Shown here in pieces: positions 34,136 to 42,312 of a stretch of 64,000 nucleotides of DNA. This stretch comes from DRQF01 sp964559135 (lineage in GTDB: Bacteria; Planctomycetota; GCA-002687715; DRQF01). The translations under genes and the position numbers were made by a program. The notes under the pieces are model-generated. The model was not told the origin of the DNA and did not search any database. It saw only the letters and a list, made by a program, of their open reading frames with translations. The stretch is from NCBI GenBank assembly GCA_964559135.1, contig CAZLGG010000005.1, positions 16,936 to 80,935 on the forward strand. Direction: 5' to 3'. Position 1 is the first letter of the stretch, and each line of letters begins with the position of its first letter.

Positions 34136-35329
34136 ATGTCACGGCAGCGACGACGGAATGAAGAAGGCTCGGCCCTGGTTCTCGCACTCATTGCCGTGTT
34201 CCTCCTGCTCATCGTCAGCTTCGAGGTGGCCCATACGTCTCGCATCGAAACCTTCATCACGAAGAACGTCGAAGTCGATGCCCAACTGGAAGCCGCCTGC
34301 CGATCCGGCTTGGAACGCGCCCTCGCCATCCTCCGCGAAGACCGTCAAAACACGGAACTCGACAGCACGAACGACTCTTGGTACCCGCTTTTCGTCGACA
34401 ATGAATTGACTCCCGCCGACGTGGCGTCGGAGGAGTTCCTTCTTGACGATGACGGTGAGGAAGAGGAGCAGGTCACTCTCTACATCGAGATCTTCGACGA
34501 GAACGCGAAGTTCAACGTCTTCCGCTTGGCGACCAGTGATGAGCGGAAGCGTCGGGACGATGTCCGGCGGTTCTCCGAACTCATCGATCGATTTCGAGAC
34601 GAATGGAGTGACTTCGACCTTGGCGCCGCGGACGGCCAGGAGATTGGCGACCAGATCCTCTCCTTCATCACCCGCGACGAGGACAAGCCCTTCGGCACCC
34701 TCCCCACGCCCCCCACCAAGAAACCGGGCGGAATGAACGACATCGCGGAGCTGCTCTACATCCCCGGGATCGATCCTGCGATCCTTTGGGATCAGACGAC
34801 GAACGAGGGGGAAACCCTGGTCCCCGGCCTCTTCCGTTTCGTGACCATCTGGACCGACATGCAGGTCAACATCAACACGGCTCCGCTTCCCGTCCTGTCC
34901 GCTCTCTTCGAACCCAAGAACGTCTTCCTCGCCGAACGGATCCTCGACGCCCGCGAGACCGCGGCGGAGGAACAGGAGCGAGAATCTCGTTCGCTGATCA
35001 ATCAGTTCGAAGAGAGCCGGGGCGAGAACGAACCCGATCCCACCGGAGGCGCCCCCTTCAGCCAGATCGCGGATCTTCGGGACAAGGTCGAGGGGATCGG
35101 CGACGAGGTCTACTCGAAAATCGCTCCATGGATCACCGTCCAAAGCGACGTGTTTTCGATTTTCGTCACCGCGGAGAAGGGCCTCCTCAGGCGCACCAAG
35201 ATGTGGGTGATCAAGCGGGGAGAATCCGGCTTCCAGGTCCTCATGGAGCGCCCCGTGAACTTCCCTTACTTCATTCCCCCGGACCGTCTTGAAAAAGGTG
35301 AGCAGGACGCCGAAGGCCGCTACCAGTAG
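34136..35329 (+). CDS. GspK-like minor pseudopilin
   Basis: A 397-residue protein of the type II secretion tip pseudopilin family. The N-terminus (EEGSALVLALIAVFLLLIVSFEVAH) is the hydrophobic prepilin helix preceded by a G at the cleavage position. The pattern AACRSGLERALAILRED and the later INTAPLPVLSALF region (the Ca2+ and helix-hairpin-like SAM domain of GspK) support the call. Two acidic clusters (DDDGEEEEQ, EEQERESR) are notable. I set the start at 34136 because GGGAGGT lies 8 bases before it; a TTG at 34115 overlaps the secretin stop. With the secretin it may form the outer part of a secretion or pilus machine encoded elsewhere. Confidence 0.83.
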   Translation: MSRQRRRNEEGSALVLALIAVFLLLIVSFEVAHTSRIETFITKNVEVDAQLEAACRSGLERALAILREDRQNTELDSTNDSWYPLFVDNELTPADVASEEFLLDDDGEEEEQVTLYIEIFDENAKFNVFRLATSDERKRRDDVRRFSELIDRFRDEWSDFDLGAADGQEIGDQILSFITRDEDKPFGTLPTPPTKKPGGMNDIAELLYIPGIDPAILWDQTTNEGETLVPGLFRFVTIWTDMQVNINTAPLPVLSALFEPKNVFLAERILDARETAAEEQERESRSLINQFEESRGENEPDPTGGAPFSQIADLRDKVEGIGDEVYSKIAPWITVQSDVFSIFVTAEKGLLRRTKMWVIKRGESGFQVLMERPVNFPYFIPPDRLEKGEQDAEGRYQ

Positions 35330-35421
35330 TCCTTCCGCTCGACCTGTCTGCGCTGCGCTTCAATGTGCAGAGCATGCTCTGCGCCCCAAGGAACTGCCGA
35401 GCAAGGCAGCAAGGAAGAGGG

Positions 35422-35530
35422 CTCTCACGAAGACGCAGAGTCGCAAAGATGCATCGGCCACTCAGGATCGGACGACCATCGATCCGCAACGTTCTTCTCC
35501 ACGTCTCCGTGCCTCCGTGAGAGAAGAATC
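35422..35530. repeat. Imperfect inverted repeat of the 'ACGCAGAGTCGCAAAGA / TCTCCGTGCCTCCGTG' type
   Basis: CTCTCACGAAGACGCAGAG (35422-35440) and the inverted GTCTCCGTGCCTCCGTGAGAG (35503-35523) are imperfect complements about 65 bases apart, in a 278-base gap between two convergent genes. The wording (repeating 'cgcagag', 'tccgtg' units) resembles dispersed intergenic repeats in many environmental genomes. The rest of this gap (35330-35607) shows nothing else I can name. Confidence 0.45.
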
Positions 35531-35607
35531 AGAACGTCAAGGATGGTCGCGGCGCTCGCGAACAGGGGGTCGCCGCTCCATGGTGGTACGCCTCGGTCGT
35601 TGTCGTC

Positions 35608-36507
35608 TCAGCGGGAGCGGCGTGGTCCGGGCCGGGAACGACGCTGCGAACGACCCCGCGCCCCGGTGCCTCGGGATGGCTTTCGGCCACCGCGCCCGGC
35701 CCCCCCTTCCGACGACGAGGCCCGGGAGCGGGCGGGAGCCCCACGCCGCCGCCTCGGCGGCGGCGGGAGATCCGAGGGTTTCGACGGGTCCGAAGCCTCG
35801 AGCAAGGCTTTGACCTCGTCCGGCTTCAGCACGCGCACGGCGCCCCTCTTCAATCCCTTCGCCATGATCGGCCCGATGCGAACCCGCTGCAAGCGCACGA
35901 CGGCGTGCCCCAAACGAGCGAAGACGCGACGGAGGACACGGTTTTGCCCCTCCCTGATCTTCACGGTGACCTCGGAAAACTGCTGGGAACGTCTTTCCAG
36001 CCGCACGTAGATGGAAGGCGTCCGACCGGAACTGAGCCAGACTCCGGCGCGCGCCTTCTTGAGATCCTCCTCGTCGAGGTACCCATGCAACTTCAGGCGG
36101 TAGGTCTTCGTCACTCCGTAGCGAGGATGCGCCACCCGGTTCGCGAAGGCGCCGTCATTCGTGACGATGATCAGCCCTTCCGACTCCTCGTCCAGCCGTC
36201 CCACGGTGTAGAGTCGCCGCGCCTTCTTGTCCCGCACCAAGGAGAGAACCGTCCTACGCCCCTGGGGATCGTCACTCGTGCAGAGATACCCCTTGGGCTT
36301 GTTCACCAAGTAGTAGGCAGGGGGTTCCAGCCGGATCTTCTCCCCGTCGAAACGGATATCCTGAGTCTCGGGATCGACCATGACACCCATGGAACGGATC
36401 TCGACGCCGTCCACGGACACGTGGCCGTTGGCGATGAGCTCCTCGGCATGTCGGCGTGAGGCCACGCCGGCGCGGGCCAAGACCTTGTGGAGTCGTTCTC
36501 GGGGCAT
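35608..36507 (-). CDS. rluB: RluB-family 23S rRNA pseudouridine synthase
   Basis: A 299-residue protein: an S4 RNA-binding domain (MPRERLHKVLARAGVASRRHAEELI, residues 1-55), then the RsuA/RluB catalytic domain (60-235) with YLVNKPKGYLCTSDD, the catalytic-aspartate motif VGRLDEESEGLIIVTNDG and EGQNRVLRRVFARLGH. RluB converts U2605 of 23S rRNA to pseudouridine in E. coli; RluE or RsuA activity cannot be excluded. The last 65 residues are a basic, proline-, arginine- and serine-rich tail (PPPPRRRRGAPARSR). It lies 41 bases after manA on the same strand. Confidence 0.87.
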   Translation of the reverse strand: MPRERLHKVLARAGVASRRHAEELIANGHVSVDGVEIRSMGVMVDPETQDIRFDGEKIRLEPPAYYLVNKPKGYLCTSDDPQGRRTVLSLVRDKKARRLYTVGRLDEESEGLIIVTNDGAFANRVAHPRYGVTKTYRLKLHGYLDEEDLKKARAGVWLSSGRTPSIYVRLERRSQQFSEVTVKIREGQNRVLRRVFARLGHAVVRLQRVRIGPIMAKGLKRGAVRVLKPDEVKALLEASDPSKPSDLPPPPRRRRGAPARSRASSSEGGAGRGGRKPSRGTGARGRSQRRSRPGPRRSR

Positions 36508-36548
36508 GGGGCATCTTCCGTGACAGAGGCTCGCGCATCAAGCGGAGT

Positions 36549-37511
36549 TCACTGGTGAAAGGCGAGAAGGAGGGAGGCCTCGGAGGACCGGAGGCTCCAG
36601 GCGCCCCCTTTCGCGGGAACGAGGGCCGTCGCCCCCATGCCGGCCAGCTCCAGACTTTCCTCGCCGCGCACGAGGGCCACCGTCCCCGAAACGACCTGCA
36701 CGACCGCGAGGCGGCCGCTCGCCACCTCCTGCGGTCCCCCGGATTCCGTGATCCGAAATGACTCGATGCGGAACGTGGGCATGTCACAGAGAACCCGCCG
36801 GCCCGGCTCAGCCTCGGAGCGGAAAATGTCGGAACGCCGCACTTCCGGCCTCGCCCCCAAGTCCATGGCCTGAAAACCCTGAGACAGATGAAGGGGCCGG
36901 GCTCCTCCCGATTGAGGGCGATCCACATCGTGCAGCCGGTAGGTGATGGAAGAGGGTTGCTGCACCTCGAAAAGATAGATCCCCTTGCCGATGGCATGCA
37001 CGCATCCGGCCGGGACGGGCACCACGTCTCCCGGCCGCACGGGGATTTCCCGCAGCAGGTCGCGGGGACATCCCTCGCGAAATGCCTGCTCGGCCGCCCT
37101 CCGGGTCACCCCCTCCTTGAAGCCGAGGTAGATCCTCGCGCCGGGCTCGGCCGCAAGAATGACCCAAGCCTCGTGCTTGCCATTGGGCTCGCCTTCCAAG
37201 GCCATCGCCAAGGCGTCGTTCGGATGCACCTGAATGGACAACTCGTCCCCGGCATCGATCCTCTTCACGAGCAAAGGCAATCGATCCGGCGGCTCCGCCC
37301 CCCCCACGAGGTGGGCCGCCCACTCGCCGTAGGCGCCGGCCAGGGCACGAAACTCGTCGGGGGCATGGGACACGAAGGATGACATGTGGCCAAGTCCGGA
37401 AACGTCGAGCGCCTCACCCACGCGCCCCTCCCCCGAGGGAGCGACTCCCAGACGGTTTCCGGCCCAGATCATGGGACGAAGGTACGGCCTTGTGGCGAGG
37501 AGTCCTTTCAC
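36549..37511 (-). CDS. manA: Mannose-6-phosphate isomerase, class I
   Basis: A 320-residue zinc enzyme interconverting mannose-6-P and fructose-6-P. The zinc ligands lie in LSIQVHPNDALA, GKHEAWVIL and PAGCVHAIGKGIYLFEVQQP. The length is that of the short Bacillus-type enzymes. The start at 37511 overlaps the recN stop by 4 bases (ATGA). Its product can feed GDP-mannose for surface sugars; no such genes are adjacent. Confidence 0.9.
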   Translation of the reverse strand: MKGLLATRPYLRPMIWAGNRLGVAPSGEGRVGEALDVSGLGHMSSFVSHAPDEFRALAGAYGEWAAHLVGGAEPPDRLPLLVKRIDAGDELSIQVHPNDALAMALEGEPNGKHEAWVILAAEPGARIYLGFKEGVTRRAAEQAFREGCPRDLLREIPVRPGDVVPVPAGCVHAIGKGIYLFEVQQPSSITYRLHDVDRPQSGGARPLHLSQGFQAMDLGARPEVRRSDIFRSEAEPGRRVLCDMPTFRIESFRITESGGPQEVASGRLAVVQVVSGTVALVRGEESLELAGMGATALVPAKGGAWSLRSSEASLLLAFHQ

Positions 37512-39175
37512 GAGGCGGCCTCCTCGACGGTTTGGCCGCCCAGAAGCTTCCGCGCTTGAGCCAGAGCCAGTTGGTCGTCACCACCGCCGAGCATGGCGGC
37601 GATCTCGCGACAACGACGTTCTCCATCGAGGGTCGTAGCCCTCACGCGGGTCATGCCGCCCTCGACCGACTTCGTCACGGTGATGTGGCGTTCGGCCCTG
37701 GCGGCGATCTGAGGCAGGTGCGTGATACAGAGCAACTGTCTGTGCTTCGCCAAGCTCGCGAGCTTGGCTCCGAGCACGTCCCCCAACCGGGGCCCCACCC
37801 CTCCTTCGATCTCGTCGAAGATCAGAAACGGCAGATCGCCGTCCGCGGCCAGGACGCTCTCCAGAGCGAGGAGTATCCGCGAAAGTTCGCCCCCCGAGAC
37901 GGCACTCTCGAGCGGGACGAAGTCCTGGCCGGGATTCGTCGCCACCTCGAAGCGCGGCTGGCCCAAGCCCCTCCGGGACAGCGCGGCCTCTCCCTCGCCG
38001 GAAACGACGCGCATCCGAGCCTGGGGCATGCGCAAGTCCTTCAGTTCCTCTTGAAGCGCTCGGATGAGCCGCGCCCCGACCTTGGCGCGACGTTCGGCCA
38101 ATCGCGAGGCGGCGTGCCTGAGTCGCTCTTCCCGTTCGACCGTGTGCTTCTCCGAATCCGCGAGCGCCTTCAATTCTTCATCGAGGCCCGCGAGTTCGAT
38201 CTCCCAGGTCTCCAGACGCCGCAGAAGTTCCCTCTCGTCCGCTTGGAAACGGGTCATGAGCCCGTGGAGGGTTGCAAGACGCTCTTCCAGCTGAACCGGG
38301 TCGCCGTCCAGGTTCGAACGCGCGGAGGCCAGCTTGCGGCAATCCAACGCCAGGTCCGACGATTGATCGGTGAGCGCATAGATGCGCTCCAGGAGTTCAT
38401 TCACCTCCTCGTCGCCGGCGGCGGATCGTTCCAGCCGCCCCGCGGCGTCGGTGAGCGCCAACCTGCGCCCCTCGTCTTCGAGCAGCTCCACGAGTTCGCC
38501 GAGCGTAGACGCCAAGGTCTTGGCGGACGATAGACGCTTCAAATCCCTCCCGATCCGGTCGGCTTCGCCGGGGACGAGGTCGGCCTCGCGCAGGGTGCGA
38601 ATGCGAAGCTCCAGCAGGTCGCGCCGATCTCGAAGCTGCTCTTCGCGCTCTTCCCTGCGGGCCGCCGCCTGAAGGGCTTCCTGCCAGGCATCGTGAAGCC
38701 TCGCGACCTCGCGCGCCTCCTCGAGATGGCCCCCATAGCGATCGAGCAACTCCACCTGCTCGGAGGGCCGCAGGAGCTTTTGCGTGTCGCGCTGTCCGTG
38801 GACCTCCACGAGCCGTCCGCGGAGCGAGGACAACTCTTTCCTCGAAACCAGATTTCCGTTGACGTAGCAGCGCTGGTTGGCGCCGGGTTTCCTCCCCACG
38901 CGAATCACGAGCTCGTCATCGACCAACTCGCGCAACCCCTCCGTGAGGCACTCTCTCTCGGCGGATGTGAGGAGAAACCGCCCCTCCACCCGCACCTCTT
39001 TCGGCGCCGACTTGGGTTCCGCAGGCAGCTTGTCCCCGAAGAGCAGGCCGATGGCGGAAAGAAGCATGGACTTACCCATCCCCGTCTCACCGCTGACGAC
39101 GTTGAAGCCCGGATGGAAGTTCAGCGTCAGTCGGTCGAGGAGCAACAGGTTGTCGACACGGATTTCTTCCAGCAT
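37508..39175 (-). CDS. recN: DNA repair protein RecN
   Basis: A 555-residue SMC-like ATPase for recombinational repair of double-strand breaks. The Walker A motif is GETGMGKSML (usually GETGAGKS), at residues about 30-39; the coiled-coil arms run through 150-360 and are rich in E, R and L; the C-terminal ATPase half has SGGELSRILLALESVL and the Walker B FLIFDEIEGGVG. Length is normal. Start ATG 39175. No LexA-type site was identified. It lies 24 bases after the tRNA-binding gene and overlaps manA. Confidence 0.94.
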   Translation of the reverse strand: MLEEIRVDNLLLLDRLTLNFHPGFNVVSGETGMGKSMLLSAIGLLFGDKLPAEPKSAPKEVRVEGRFLLTSAERECLTEGLRELVDDELVIRVGRKPGANQRCYVNGNLVSRKELSSLRGRLVEVHGQRDTQKLLRPSEQVELLDRYGGHLEEAREVARLHDAWQEALQAAARREEREEQLRDRRDLLELRIRTLREADLVPGEADRIGRDLKRLSSAKTLASTLGELVELLEDEGRRLALTDAAGRLERSAAGDEEVNELLERIYALTDQSSDLALDCRKLASARSNLDGDPVQLEERLATLHGLMTRFQADERELLRRLETWEIELAGLDEELKALADSEKHTVEREERLRHAASRLAERRAKVGARLIRALQEELKDLRMPQARMRVVSGEGEAALSRRGLGQPRFEVATNPGQDFVPLESAVSGGELSRILLALESVLAADGDLPFLIFDEIEGGVGPRLGDVLGAKLASLAKHRQLLCITHLPQIAARAERHITVTKSVEGGMTRVRATTLDGERRCREIAAMLGGGDDQLALAQARKLLGGQTVEEAAS

Positions 39176-39199
39176 GGATCGCCCCGGACGGATTCGGGC

Positions 39200-39580
39200 T
39201 CAGGTGACGCGGGTTCCGGGAGCGGTCTCGCCCTCCACGGTGAGCGGCCAGACCTTTTCCGTCCCCTTCACCGCCAACATCATGCCCTGGCTCTCCAAGC
39301 CCCGCAGGCGGGCGGGCTTCAGATTTGTGCAGACGACGAGTGTTTTGCCCACGAGCTCCGCGGGGTCCCAGTCCGCACGGATTCCCGCCAGAATCTGCCT
39401 GGGTTTCTCCTCCCCCACGTCGACCTGCATCACCAAGAGGCGGTCCGCGTCCGGGTGAGGACCGGCCTCCACCACCCGTCCCGTCTTCAATTCCACCGCC
39501 GCGAATTGATCGATCCCGATCCGCGGCGTTCCCTCGTCCTCCCGGCGTTCTTCATCGCCCTTGTCATTCACGTCATTCAT
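39200..39580 (-). CDS. tRNA-binding OB-fold protein (MetG C-terminal/CsaA-like)
   Basis: A 126-residue protein with the tRNA-binding domain fold found at the C-terminus of methionyl-tRNA synthetase and in stand-alone Arc1p/EMAP-like proteins: FAAVELKTGRVVEAGPHPDAD, LVMQVDVGEEKPRQILAGI, LVGKTLVVCTNLKPARLRG, SQGMMLA. The first 25 residues are acidic and probably disordered. Start at 39580 (MNDVNDKG). In species with a split or short MetRS this protein supports tRNA binding; metG is not in the window. It heads the recN-manA-rluB unit. Confidence 0.83.
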   Translation of the reverse strand: MNDVNDKGDEERREDEGTPRIGIDQFAAVELKTGRVVEAGPHPDADRLLVMQVDVGEEKPRQILAGIRADWDPAELVGKTLVVCTNLKPARLRGLESQGMMLAVKGTEKVWPLTVEGETAPGTRVT

Positions 39581-39711
39581 GCCGCCAGAATAGTCCCGCG
39601 GGGGCCCGCGGCCAAGGAACCTCCCAGCCTGGCGCCCGCGATCGGATCGCGACGCGGGGACGAGCCGTCCTCCCGGCCGCGTTCCTGACGAGGCCCGATG
39701 GCGGGTAATCC

Positions 39712-39749
39712 AAAAAAGTGGCGGCCGCCCCCTCATGGGGACGGCCGCC
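39712..39749 (-). terminator. Intrinsic terminator
   Basis: A minus-strand stem of 8 plus 4 bp (39720-39749, one C/A mismatch, 4-base loop) runs into AC and then six T (39712-39717). No annotated gene ends just before it; the nearest upstream stop is at 40081. It may end the candidate small gene at 39757-39915. Confidence 0.8.
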
Positions 39750-39756
39750 GGCTGGG

Positions 39757-39915
39757 TCATTCCTCATCCCGCGGGACGCCGATCCGGCGAACCGGACCAC
39801 CGTCACCGCGGAACTCCTCTCTCACGCCGGGACACCGTTTGGGCCCGTGTCGAAGTCCCTGCCACAATCCTTCGACACCGCTGACCTTCGAATCGGTCCC
39901 GCCGACGCGATTCAC
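39757..39915 (-). CDS. Candidate small protein gene (52 aa) in a long intergenic region
   Basis: GTG to TGA, 52 residues, rich in G, R and V (ends RIGVPRDEE); no family recognised. It ends 8 bases before a strong terminator, has CAGGA 4 bases before GTG and codon-position GC rising from second to first, as in genes. Against it: third-position GC is lower than its neighbours, and a near-consensus sigma-54 element (TGGCACG-N4-CTGCA, minus strand, 39926-39941) would start the RNA at the GTG, leaving no leader. It may instead be a small non-coding RNA or nothing. The rest of the 39581-40080 gap shows only the two hairpins. Confidence 0.25.
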   Translation of the reverse strand: MNRVGGTDSKVSGVEGLWQGLRHGPKRCPGVREEFRGDGGPVRRIGVPRDEE

Positions 39916-39990
39916 GTGTCCTGTTTGCAGAGGCCGTGCCAGCCTGTCGAAATTCCTTTACCCCCTGTCCGACAAGCGATTTAAGCGAAA

Positions 39991-40027
39991 ACGTGTCGTC
40001 GCCGAGGGTGTTTCGGCGACGACACGT
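39991..40027 (-). terminator. Perfect 15-bp hairpin, possible terminator
   Basis: ACGTGTCGTCGCCGA pairs with its complement around a 7-base loop (40006-40012), 53 bases after the stop of the secreted-protein gene. On the minus strand the following bases are TTTCGCTTAA, so the T-run is short. It could end the transcript or protect its 3' end. Confidence 0.55.
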
Positions 40028-40080
40028 GTTACGGCATGGAAACGTTTGCACGGGATCCACGGGCACCCCGACCGCTACGT

Positions 40081-40857
40081 CTATTTCTTGGAGTCCTCGG
40101 TCTCATGCTTGTCCTTCTTGACGAGGACCACGGGTTCCTTCTTCAGCTTCTCCCGGCAAAAGACCAGGACCCGCTGCAATTCCTTGTCGTCCTTCCGGAC
40201 GGCAGCCGCCTTCTCGAGGGGCACGAGGGCCTCCCCGAAGCGATTGGCCGAAGCCAGACAAACGCCCTGCTCCCGCTCGCACAGGGCGGCGACATGGGCG
40301 GGAAGTTTCTTCGTGGTCACGTTGGAGAACTCGGACGCGGCGGCGTCGAAGCGGCGCATCTTCTTGAGGCGATAGGCCTTGACCATGCGGATGAGGGAAG
40401 GCTCGTCGAGCTTGCCCTCGAGGCGCGTCATACCGACGACTTCGATCCAAGGCTTGCCCCTGAAGATGCTCTCCACGCGCCCGGTGATCAGGAATCGGTC
40501 GTAGGGCCTGGCGGTGAGGATCGTGTGGGACTCCTTGGTGATTCGATCGATGAACATGTAGGGGTAATCGGCCCCGTAGGCCTTCTTGCTCCACAGCGGA
40601 GCGCTGTCGCTCCAGACGGAGAAGTTGATGTAGTTCTCCTTCTCGAACGGCGTGAAGTAGGGGTTGTCGATGTTGCCCAGTTGATGGAATTGGACCACGA
40701 AACTCACGTCCATGCCCCGGAACGAAGTCGGGTTCTTGAGGATGAGTTCCAGGGGAACGGTCTTTTCCTCGTACAGGTCGTCCCACCACCCACCGGTGGC
40801 CAACAAGGGCGAACCCAGGCAGAGGAACAGAGCGACGAAAGCGACGGTCTTACGCAT
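40081..40857 (-). CDS. Secreted protein of unknown function
   Basis: A 258-residue protein I do not recognise. A signal peptide is clear (residues 1-20, VAFVALFLCLGSPLLA). A WWDDLYEEK-motif follows, then a beta-rich part (about 40-140, with MFIDRITKE and RFLITGRVESIFRG, the spacing of an OB-like fold) and a helical C-terminal part with TPR-like spacing (AAASEFSNVTTK, GEALVPLEKAAAVRKDD; 155-245) and a lysine-rich tail. Likely periplasmic. It follows rsmD by 73 bases on the same strand. Confidence 0.65.
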   Translation of the reverse strand: MRKTVAFVALFLCLGSPLLATGGWWDDLYEEKTVPLELILKNPTSFRGMDVSFVVQFHQLGNIDNPYFTPFEKENYINFSVWSDSAPLWSKKAYGADYPYMFIDRITKESHTILTARPYDRFLITGRVESIFRGKPWIEVVGMTRLEGKLDEPSLIRMVKAYRLKKMRRFDAAASEFSNVTTKKLPAHVAALCEREQGVCLASANRFGEALVPLEKAAAVRKDDKELQRVLVFCREKLKKEPVVLVKKDKHETEDSKK

Positions 40858-40930
40858 GATGAATGTCCTCGTAACTCGCTGATTTTGGAGCGATTTCCTG
40901 GGTCTTTATCGGCAGGATCGCCAGGTCCAT

Positions 40931-41488
40931 TCAGTCGAGTTGGAAGAATTGCAAGCGATTCACACCGTGTTCGCGCCGATCGGCCTCGCTCAAGGTGGAG
41001 TCGGGCAGCCAAGGGGCCGACTCCGTCGGAGACCGGTAAACGATGATTCCATCAGGAGAAAGGACGGATTCGGCAAGTCTCGTGAGAGCGCCGAGGACCC
41101 GGTCCCCATCCCGTAGAACCATGGGAAACGGCGGATCGAAAAAAATCAGATCGGCGGGTGACTCCTCACTCGACCGTCCGACAGCCAGGGCGTCGGTGCG
41201 GCGCGCCGTGGCGCGGTCTTCGAAGCCGAGAGTCCGGATGTTCCGACGGAGAACGTCGAAGACCCGCCGATCTCGTTCGACGAACACGGCGTGCTCGGCG
41301 CCTCGACTGAGAGCTTCCAGACCCATGCTCCCCACTCCCGCGAAGACATCCCAAACCCGGGCTCCCGCCGCGCGACTCCCGAGAATATTGAACAGCCGCT
41401 CCTTCAATCCGTCGAGGATGGGCCGTGACACCATGCCCTTGGGCTCCTCCAGCCGCCGCCCCCGGGCTTCTCCAGCTATGATCCGCAT
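40931..41488 (-). CDS. rsmD: 16S rRNA (guanine966-N2)-methyltransferase
   Basis: A 185-residue methyltransferase that modifies G966 of 16S rRNA. Signatures: MRIIAGEARGRRLEEP at the N-terminus, RPILDGLKERLFNIL (the usual RPT..VKEALFNIL region), VWDVFAGVGSMGLEALSRGA for SAM binding and LIFFDPPFPM for the catalytic DPPF. A TATAAC lies only 5 bases before the ATG, so the mRNA may be leaderless. The pdxJ gene is divergent 50 bases away. Confidence 0.9.
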   Translation of the reverse strand: MRIIAGEARGRRLEEPKGMVSRPILDGLKERLFNILGSRAAGARVWDVFAGVGSMGLEALSRGAEHAVFVERDRRVFDVLRRNIRTLGFEDRATARRTDALAVGRSSEESPADLIFFDPPFPMVLRDGDRVLGALTRLAESVLSPDGIIVYRSPTESAPWLPDSTLSEADRREHGVNRLQFFQLD

Positions 41489-41493
41489 TCTCT

Positions 41494-41499
41494 GTTATA
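41494..41499 (-). promoter_or_regulatory. TATAAC -10 element abutting the rsmD start
   Basis: On the minus strand GGGTATAAC ends 5 bases before the rsmD ATG; no -35 match was found. The start point would fall at or next to the ATG, which suggests a leaderless transcript. Confidence 0.3.
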
Positions 41500-41538
41500 C
41501 CCTTCCCGTCATCGGACCCCATGGAAGGAGATTCGGAC

Positions 41539-42270
41539 ATGGCGCGGCTCTTCGTCAACGTGGATCATGTGGCCACCCTCAGGGAAGCCCGCGGCGTCGA
41601 CTACCCCAGCCCGATCGCCGCTGCGCTCCGCGCTGAGCAAGCCGGGGCGGCGGGCATCACCGTGCACCTTCGAGAAGATCGACGCCACATCCAGGATGCG
41701 GATCTGAAGACACTCAAGCAGAAGGTCCGCACGACCCTGAACATGGAGCTCTCCGTCTCGGAAGAGATCGTCGCGATCTGCCGACAGATTCACCCGGAGC
41801 AGGCCACGCTCGTCCCCGAACACCGGGAAGAACTCACCACGGAGGGTGGCCTCGATTTGAAACACCACATGGATCGCATCCGCTCGGTCGTGGAAGAACT
41901 CACCGCCGACGGCATTCTCGTGAGTCTGTTCATCGACCCGGACGCGGAAGCGGTCAGCCTCGCCCGCATGGCGGGCGCCCGTCTCGTGGAACTGCACACC
42001 GGAGCCTACGCCAACGCATCGAGCGATTCTGCTCGCAGTCGACAGCTGGAAAAACTTTGCCAAGCCGCGGCCGAGGCGCAGAGCCTGGGACTCGTCGTGA
42101 ACGCCGGCCACGGCCTCACCTTCGACAACGTGGAGCCCATCGCCTCCATTCCCGAAATGAACGATCTCAACATCGGGCACGCCCTCATCGCCGACGCCAT
42201 CGAATTCGGCCTGTTCGAAGCGGTGCAGAGAATGGGGAATCTCATCGAGCGGGCCTCGCCCGTCGGTTAG
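41539..42270 (+). CDS. pdxJ: Pyridoxine 5'-phosphate synthase
   Basis: A 243-residue TIM-barrel enzyme that condenses 1-deoxyxylulose 5-phosphate with 3-amino-2-oxopropyl phosphate in the DXP-dependent vitamin B6 pathway. Signatures: LFVNVDHVATLREARG, GITVHLREDRRHIQDAD, NMELSVSEEIV, VPEHREELTTEGGLD, VSLFIDPD, ELHTGAYA, VNAGHGL and LNIGHALIADAI. Length is normal. I set the start at 41539 because AAGGAG lies 9 bases before it and the protein then begins MARLFVN. No pdxA is in the window. Confidence 0.95.
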   Translation: MARLFVNVDHVATLREARGVDYPSPIAAALRAEQAGAAGITVHLREDRRHIQDADLKTLKQKVRTTLNMELSVSEEIVAICRQIHPEQATLVPEHREELTTEGGLDLKHHMDRIRSVVEELTADGILVSLFIDPDAEAVSLARMAGARLVELHTGAYANASSDSARSRQLEKLCQAAAEAQSLGLVVNAGHGLTFDNVEPIASIPEMNDLNIGHALIADAIEFGLFEAVQRMGNLIERASPVG

Positions 42271-42312
42271 GATACCCGTCTGCGAGCCCGCAGTGACGCG
42301 ACGGGAGTCCGG

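Noticed and set aside
39803..40066. 87-codon minus-strand frame in the intergenic region
   Set aside because: It crosses the 15-bp hairpin, has no ribosome site and an arginine-rich out-of-frame composition; the 52-codon frame next to it is the better candidate.
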